A DNA stretch of 64,000 bases. It comes from Bradyrhizobium sp. AZCC 1721. GTDB taxonomy: Bacteria; Pseudomonadota; Alphaproteobacteria; Rhizobiales; Xanthobacteraceae. Under the pieces are notes generated by a model. That model worked only from the letters and a program-made list of their open reading frames with translations. It made no database searches and was not told the DNA's origin. Shown one piece after another: positions 60,494 through 64,000 of this stretch (position 1 is its first letter; every line of letters starts with the position of its first letter). A program made the translations under genes and the position numbers. Location of the stretch: contig NZ_JAZHSB010000001.1 in NCBI RefSeq assembly GCF_036924715.1, forward strand, positions 744,001 through 808,000, written 5' to 3'.

Positions 60494-61864
60494 ATGGCGC
60501 GTGACCAGATCGATATGACGCCGCTGCAATCGCGTGACGAACTCGTCGCGTGGTTCGAGGCCGGCATCAAACAGCCGTCCGAGTTTCGCATCGGCACCGA
60601 GCATGAGAAGACCCCGTTCACGCTGGAGGGCCGCCAGCCCGTGCCGTATGAAGGCGCGCGCGGCATCGGCGCGCTGCTCGAAGGCATGCAGCTTTTGCTC
60701 GGCTGGGAGCCGATCATGGAGCACGGCAACATCATCGGGCTGTATGACGTCACTGGGGGCGGCGCGATCTCACTGGAGCCGGGCGGGCAGTTCGAATTAT
60801 CGGGCGCCCCGCTCGAGAACGTGCACCAGACCCAGTCCGAGCTGATGGCGCACCTGGCGCAGGTCCGCGAGATCGCGACGCCGTTGGGCATCGGCTTCCT
60901 CGGGCTTGGCATGACGCCGTCCTGGTCGCGGTCGCAGATCCCGATGATGCCCAAGGGCCGCTACAAGATCATGACCAACTACATGCCGAAGGTCGGCCAG
61001 TACGGCATCGACATGATGTACCGGACCTGTACGGTGCAGACCAATCTCGACTTCTCCTCCGAAGCCGACATGGTCAAGAAGCTGCGGGTGTCGATCGCGC
61101 TGCAGCCGGTGGCGACCGCTTTGTTCGCCAATTCGCCGTTCACCGAGGGCAAGCCCAACGGCTTCCTGTCGTTTCGCTCCGAGATCTGGCGCGACACGGA
61201 TAACGCGCGCTCCGGCATGCTGCCGTGGGTATTCGAGGACGGCATGGGATTCGAGCGCTGGGTCGACTACGCGCTCGATGTTCCCATGTACTTCGTCAAG
61301 CGCGGCGAGACCTATATCGATGTCGCCGGCTCGTCGTTCCGCGCCTTCTTCGAGGGCCGCAACAATTCGTTGCCCGGCGAGCGCCCGACGATATCAGATT
61401 GGGCCAATCATCTGTCGACGATCTTCCCGGAAGTTCGCCTGAAGCGTTATCTGGAAATGCGCGGCGCCGATGGCGTGCCGTGGGGTCGCCTGCCGGCGCT
61501 GCCGGCGTTCTGGGTCGGCCTGTTGTACGACAATGACAGCCTCGACGCGGCCTGGGACCTGGTCAGCCACTGGACCGCCGCGGAGCGTCAGGCGTTGCGC
61601 GACGACGTCCCGCGCTTCGGCTTCAAGGCCAGGATCAAGGACCGCTATCTGTTCGAGATGGCCAAGGAATGCCTGAAGCTGTCGCATGCGGGCTTGCGGC
61701 GGCGCAACCGCGTCGACCACTCCGGCCGCGACGAGAGCCGCCACCTTGAACCGCTGGAGCGCATCCTCGAAGCGGGCCGCACGCCGGCGGAAGAGATGCT
61801 GGATAAATTCAACGGCGATTGGGGTGGCTCCGTGGAGCCGGTCTATCAGGAATACGCGTTCTGA
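60494..61864 (+). CDS. gshA: Glutamate--cysteine ligase (plant/alphaproteobacterial type)
   Basis: A 456-aa ligase. ATG 60494 (MARDQIDMTPLQSRDELVAW); the frame open to 60416 is not conserved-looking. Active-site text includes FRIGTEHEKTPFTLEGRQPV, GAISLEPGGQFELSGAP, MPKGRYKIMTNYMP and SFRAFFEGRNNSLPGERPT, the GCS2/plant-type pattern. It joins Glu and Cys, the first step of glutathione synthesis, in the cytoplasm. Its closeness to a GST and a MarR regulator suggests a thiol-stress locus. A 96-base gap separates it from marR. Confidence 0.95.
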   Translation: MARDQIDMTPLQSRDELVAWFEAGIKQPSEFRIGTEHEKTPFTLEGRQPVPYEGARGIGALLEGMQLLLGWEPIMEHGNIIGLYDVTGGGAISLEPGGQFELSGAPLENVHQTQSELMAHLAQVREIATPLGIGFLGLGMTPSWSRSQIPMMPKGRYKIMTNYMPKVGQYGIDMMYRTCTVQTNLDFSSEADMVKKLRVSIALQPVATALFANSPFTEGKPNGFLSFRSEIWRDTDNARSGMLPWVFEDGMGFERWVDYALDVPMYFVKRGETYIDVAGSSFRAFFEGRNNSLPGERPTISDWANHLSTIFPEVRLKRYLEMRGADGVPWGRLPALPAFWVGLLYDNDSLDAAWDLVSHWTAAERQALRDDVPRFGFKARIKDRYLFEMAKECLKLSHAGLRRRNRVDHSGRDESRHLEPLERILEAGRTPAEEMLDKFNGDWGGSVEPVYQEYAF

Positions 61865-62066
61865 TTAAACGGGTTGCCTGGTCTTCGGGCCGTTCATCCG
61901 CCGTACAGGTTGATGACGCTCAAATGACGGCCGATCCAGCATGATCCGAACGACCGCCTGCCGGTCTTTCGAAAAAATCATGCTGAATCAATGGGCTGAG
62001 GGCGGGACGACTTTTCGAGGAAAGTCATCCCGCGCTGACAACGCGCGCATTCGAAAGCAACCGCAG

Positions 62067-62624
62067 ATGGAGACTGGTCGCCTGCTCAGGGCGTGTATGG
62101 TGGCGCTCGCCTTTTTGGCGGCGGCCGTATGCACGCGCCCGGCGCTGGCGCAGGCCAATTTCGACCGTCCCGGCGGCGATTATCTCAGCGCTCCCGTGAC
62201 CTCGGGCGATCCGGCGGAATGCGCGCTGATCTGTGAGCGCGATCGGCGCTGCCGCGCCTGGAGCTTTAATTATCCGACCGGCTTGATCAAGGGCGCGGTC
62301 TGCTGGCTGAAGGGCAGCGTGCCGCCCCGAATCAAGAGCGGCGATTGCTGCGTTTCCGGCGTGCGCGGCGCCGGCGTGGTCGAGCGCCGCAATGATAGCG
62401 TTGAAACCTCAATCGACCGCGTCGGCGGCGATTACAAGAATTTCGATCTCAAGGACGGCGACGGCGATGACGTCTGCAAGGCAGCCTGCGCCGCCGACAA
62501 CAAATGCCGCGCCTGGACCTACGCGCGCCCCGGCTACGCCGGCAAGGACGCCCATTGCTTCCTGAAGAAGGACATCAAGCCGCCGCGAAGGAAGGCGGGG
62601 TTTACCTCAGGCGTGGTGCGGTAG
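62067..62624 (+). CDS. Secreted protein with two PAN/apple-like domains
   Basis: A 185-aa exported protein. ATG 62067 (METGRLLRACMVALAFLAAA) opens a signal peptide cleaved near LAQA (residue 29). Two repeats follow: FDRPGGDYLSAPVTSGDPAE with CALICERDRRCRAWSF (about 31-105), and IDRVGGDYKNFDLKDGDGDD with VCKAACAADNKCRAWTY (about 113-185). Each has cysteines placed as in PAN_4 domains, which bind proteins or carbohydrates. Periplasmic or extracellular. No enzyme domain is present. Longer starts from 61941 run through an intergenic repeat. Confidence 0.88.
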   Translation: METGRLLRACMVALAFLAAAVCTRPALAQANFDRPGGDYLSAPVTSGDPAECALICERDRRCRAWSFNYPTGLIKGAVCWLKGSVPPRIKSGDCCVSGVRGAGVVERRNDSVETSIDRVGGDYKNFDLKDGDGDDVCKAACAADNKCRAWTYARPGYAGKDAHCFLKKDIKPPRRKAGFTSGVVR

Positions 62625-62663
62625 CGGCCTTGTACGGGATAGAGGCGAGGACCTCTCAACATG

Positions 62664-62782
62664 TCGCCCCTGCGAACGCAGGGGCCCATACACCGCGGCC
62701 CGCGCAAAGGGCACAAGGGGCGACGGCTGCGCTTCGACAATGTAGGCTGGTGGTTATGGGTCCCTGCGTTCGCAGGGACGAC
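62664..62782. repeat. Palindromic repeat family A, copy 6
   Basis: GTCGCCCCTGCGAACGCAGG on the left and TCCCTGCGTTCGCAGGGACG on the right are inverted. The flank TAGAGGCGAGGACCTCTCAA is also shared in inverted form with the sequence after copies 1 and 4 (TTGAGGGGTTCTCGCCTCTA). Confidence 0.85.
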
Positions 62783-62790
62783 GATGATTG

Positions 62791-63362
62791 TTATGGTGCA
62801 TTCGTCGGCAGTACCGTGAGCTCCGGCCACAGCGCCTTCCATCGCTCAGCTTTTGCCGCGTAATTCGCAGCAGAGAAATTTGGTCCCGGGTTGGGCCGCG
62901 CGATCATCCCAGCGGCATCATCAAAACCATTCGGCGCGTAAACCTCATAGCCATCCCGCGTGCGCCGGATTCCGATCTGGGTGTTCTTGGTCAGGAAGCG
63001 GTCGATGCCATCGGTCGAGCAACGCAACGGCGGGTAGGGCAGGCCATGTTTCTCCGGGTACCAGAGGTGCACGCGCGCCTGGTTGCGCGCCTCGACCGCG
63101 ATGCCGCGGCTTGAAAAGCGCCGCGTCAGCGTGCGGATGACGGCATCCTCGGCTTCCCAGGACGTATCGGGATCGAAATAGAACACGTCGTAATCGTTGA
63201 TGCCGTAATCGACCGCGCGCTTGGTCAGCACGTTCCACACGTCTGCACCAGGCAGCCGGAGACCAGCCACGCGTCCGGCAGCGATAGCCGAAACAGTTCC
63301 TCGGTGATGATTTCGTTGATGGGATTTTGTAATGCGGCGGTGAGGAATTGGTCTCTATCCAT
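62791..63362 (-). pseudogene. Nucleotidyltransferase-like protein (COG3575/DUF925 type), frameshifted
   Basis: From ATG 63362 a frame reads MDRDQFLTAALQNPINEIIT and LPDAWLVSGCLVQT, then stops. In the next frame, from about 63246, WNVLTKRAVDYGINDYDVF, YFDPDTSWEAEDAVIRTL and NQARVHLWYPEKHGLPYPPL continue the same family to TGA at 62791. Adding one base (ACG-TG to ACGGTG) at about 63245 would rejoin CLVQT and VWNVLTKR. The D-Y-D in NDYDVFYFD is the nucleotidyltransferase metal motif. So the gene is broken by a one-base deletion or the sequence has an error here. Unknown physiological role. Confidence 0.82.
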
Positions 63363-63374
63363 AGGCACGCCGCC

Positions 63375-63489
63375 GTAAGGTGGGCAAAGCCAACGGGTCG
63401 CGCGAATGCGCGCCCGATGACAGGCTCCGCGTGCCCAATGTTGCGAGCGAGATGGTGGGCACGGCGAAGTGCACCTTTGCCCACCCTAC
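63375..63489. repeat. Dispersed repeat family B, copy 2
   Basis: GTAAGGTGGGCAAAG at the left and CTTTGCCCACCCTAC at the right are inverted, with inner CGTGCCCAATG/ATGGTGGGCACG. The right end abuts the stop of the YjbR-like gene. Confidence 0.8.
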
Positions 63490-63827
63490 AAATTCCCGTC
63501 GAATTCCTTCACCGCCTTCTTCGACGCCAAACTGCGCCAGTGTCGCCGCAGGAACGGCTCGACGATGGCGCGGCTGGCCTTCGAGAGGCGGATCAGCACG
63601 ATCGGATAATCGTGGTAGTGATCGGTGAAGTAAAATACCTTCGGCTGGCTTTCCACCAGCATCTCGCGCTCATCCCTTGGCACGCCCGGCATCACCAGGC
63701 TGTCGCCGTCCTCATTCAGCCGCACGAGCATCTTCTTGCGCACTTTCAAGGCCGGCGTGCCGTAGGAAGTGCCGTCCTCGACCTCCGGCCAGGCCAGCGC
63801 GATTTTTCGGACGTCGTCGAAGGTCAT
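63486..63827 (-). CDS. MmcQ/YjbR family protein
   Basis: A 113-aa protein with the MmcQ/YjbR (CyaY-like) fold: MTFDDVRKIALAWPEVEDGT, YGTPALKVRKKMLVRLNED, then PKVFYFTDHYHDYPIVLIRL and a final FLRRHWRSLASKKAVKEFD. Family members are small DNA-binding-fold proteins of unknown role. Start ATG 63827. It lies 18 bases downstream of the signal peptidase gene on the same strand. Confidence 0.9.
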   Translation of the reverse strand: MTFDDVRKIALAWPEVEDGTSYGTPALKVRKKMLVRLNEDGDSLVMPGVPRDEREMLVESQPKVFYFTDHYHDYPIVLIRLSKASRAIVEPFLRRHWRSLASKKAVKEFDGNL

Positions 63828-63845
63828 GCGCGGCCGGCTACGTCC

Positions 63846-64000
63846 TCAATGCACGGACGTAAAAAACCGCGCCAGCCGGAAACCCGACAGCCAGGTCCAT
63901 ACCGGCTGGTTACGGATGCCGAGATCCCAGGAGCCGACCACGGCATCGGCGCGGCCGATCAGATTGTCGATCGGCAACAATCCCACGCCGCCGTCGCGCA
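63846..64000 (-). CDS. lepB: Signal peptidase I, C-terminal end (truncated by the window)
   Basis: The minus-strand frame is open from 64000 to TGA 63846-63848 and reads RDGGVGLLPIDNLIGRADAV, then VVGSWDLGIRNQPVWTW and LSGFRLARFFTSVH. GGVGxxPxxNLxGRA is the last conserved box (E) region of type I signal peptidases, which cut Sec and Tat signal peptides at the outer face of the inner membrane. The catalytic Ser and Lys lie outside the window. Only 51 codons are visible. Confidence 0.82.
   Translation of the reverse strand, partial: RDGGVGLLPIDNLIGRADAVVGSWDLGIRNQPVWTWLSGFRLARFFTSVH

Noticed and set aside
61938..62033. Hairpin 62002-62014/62021-62033 and an AGCATGATC/GATCATGCT-like pair as regulatory sites
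   Set aside because: They look like another dispersed intergenic repeat; no promoter context is visible.

Overview
The window is GC-rich, densely coding bacterial DNA whose gene content points to an alphaproteobacterium of the Bradyrhizobium/Rhodopseudomonas group (Nitrobacteraceae). The indicators are a class I lysyl-tRNA synthetase, the ligase-associated DNA repair genes, a PodJ-like polarity protein with Sel1 repeats, a TIGR02186/TauE pair, and many dispersed palindromic intergenic repeats. No rRNA, tRNA or CRISPR array was seen. This placement is an inference from gene content.

Layout. 1-10 kb: the end of a D-amino-acid dehydrogenase-like flavoenzyme, a five-gene peptide/nickel-type ABC uptake operon (two permeases, two ATPases, binding protein), a secreted beta-lactamase-fold hydrolase and an amidase; together they suggest scavenging of peptides, amides or D-amino acids. 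10-13.4 kb: a transglutaminase-like protein, then a run of very small orphan genes (35-82 aa). 13.4-22 kb: a Tat-exported VOC-fold dioxygenase-like protein, a PHA-synthase-like hydrolase, RidA, a large FAD dehydrogenase, a Sco copper chaperone and a solute-binding protein. 22-28 kb: lysyl-tRNA synthetase, a class II aldolase, an S24/LexA-like regulator next to a stop-interrupted mug-type DNA glycosylase, a DUF952 gene and pyrD. 28-39.4 kb: MATE transporter, RNase Z-like hydrolase, and the four ligase-associated DNA repair genes (ligase and exonuclease on the minus strand; Lhr-like helicase and PdeM phosphoesterase on the plus strand), split by a methyltransferase and an amino-acid-type binding protein. 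39.5-50.2 kb: LysR/DMT divergent pair, metallo-hydrolase, NRAMP-related transporter, TIGR02186-TauE pair, ClpP-like membrane protein, PodJ-like protein. 50.3-57.1 kb: PadR regulator divergent from a beta-oxidation set (acyl-CoA dehydrogenase, thiolase, FadJ-type bifunctional enzyme). 57.1-58.7 kb: an IS110-family (IS1111-type) insertion sequence sitting inside a copy of a dispersed palindromic repeat. 59-64 kb: GST/MarR divergent pair with a long inverted-repeat operator, glutamate-cysteine ligase, a PAN-domain secreted protein, a frameshifted nucleotidyltransferase, a YjbR-like protein and the tail of signal peptidase I.

The most interesting signals are these. (1) The IS1111-type element has a roughly 370-bp non-coding 3' end that carries a 9-nt match to its own insertion target, as expected for a guide (bridge/seek) RNA. 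(2) The repair ligase gene carries an in-frame palindromic repeat insertion. (3) The S24 regulator has Ala where the autocleavage Ser should be and lies next to a mug gene cut by an in-frame TAG. (4) A strongly folded repeat element lies at 14.88-14.99 kb. (5) Convincing inverted-repeat operators lie in the PadR, MarR and LysR divergent promoters. At least three genes show apparent single-base frameshifts, so either recent decay or sequence errors should be considered when reading the start sites.
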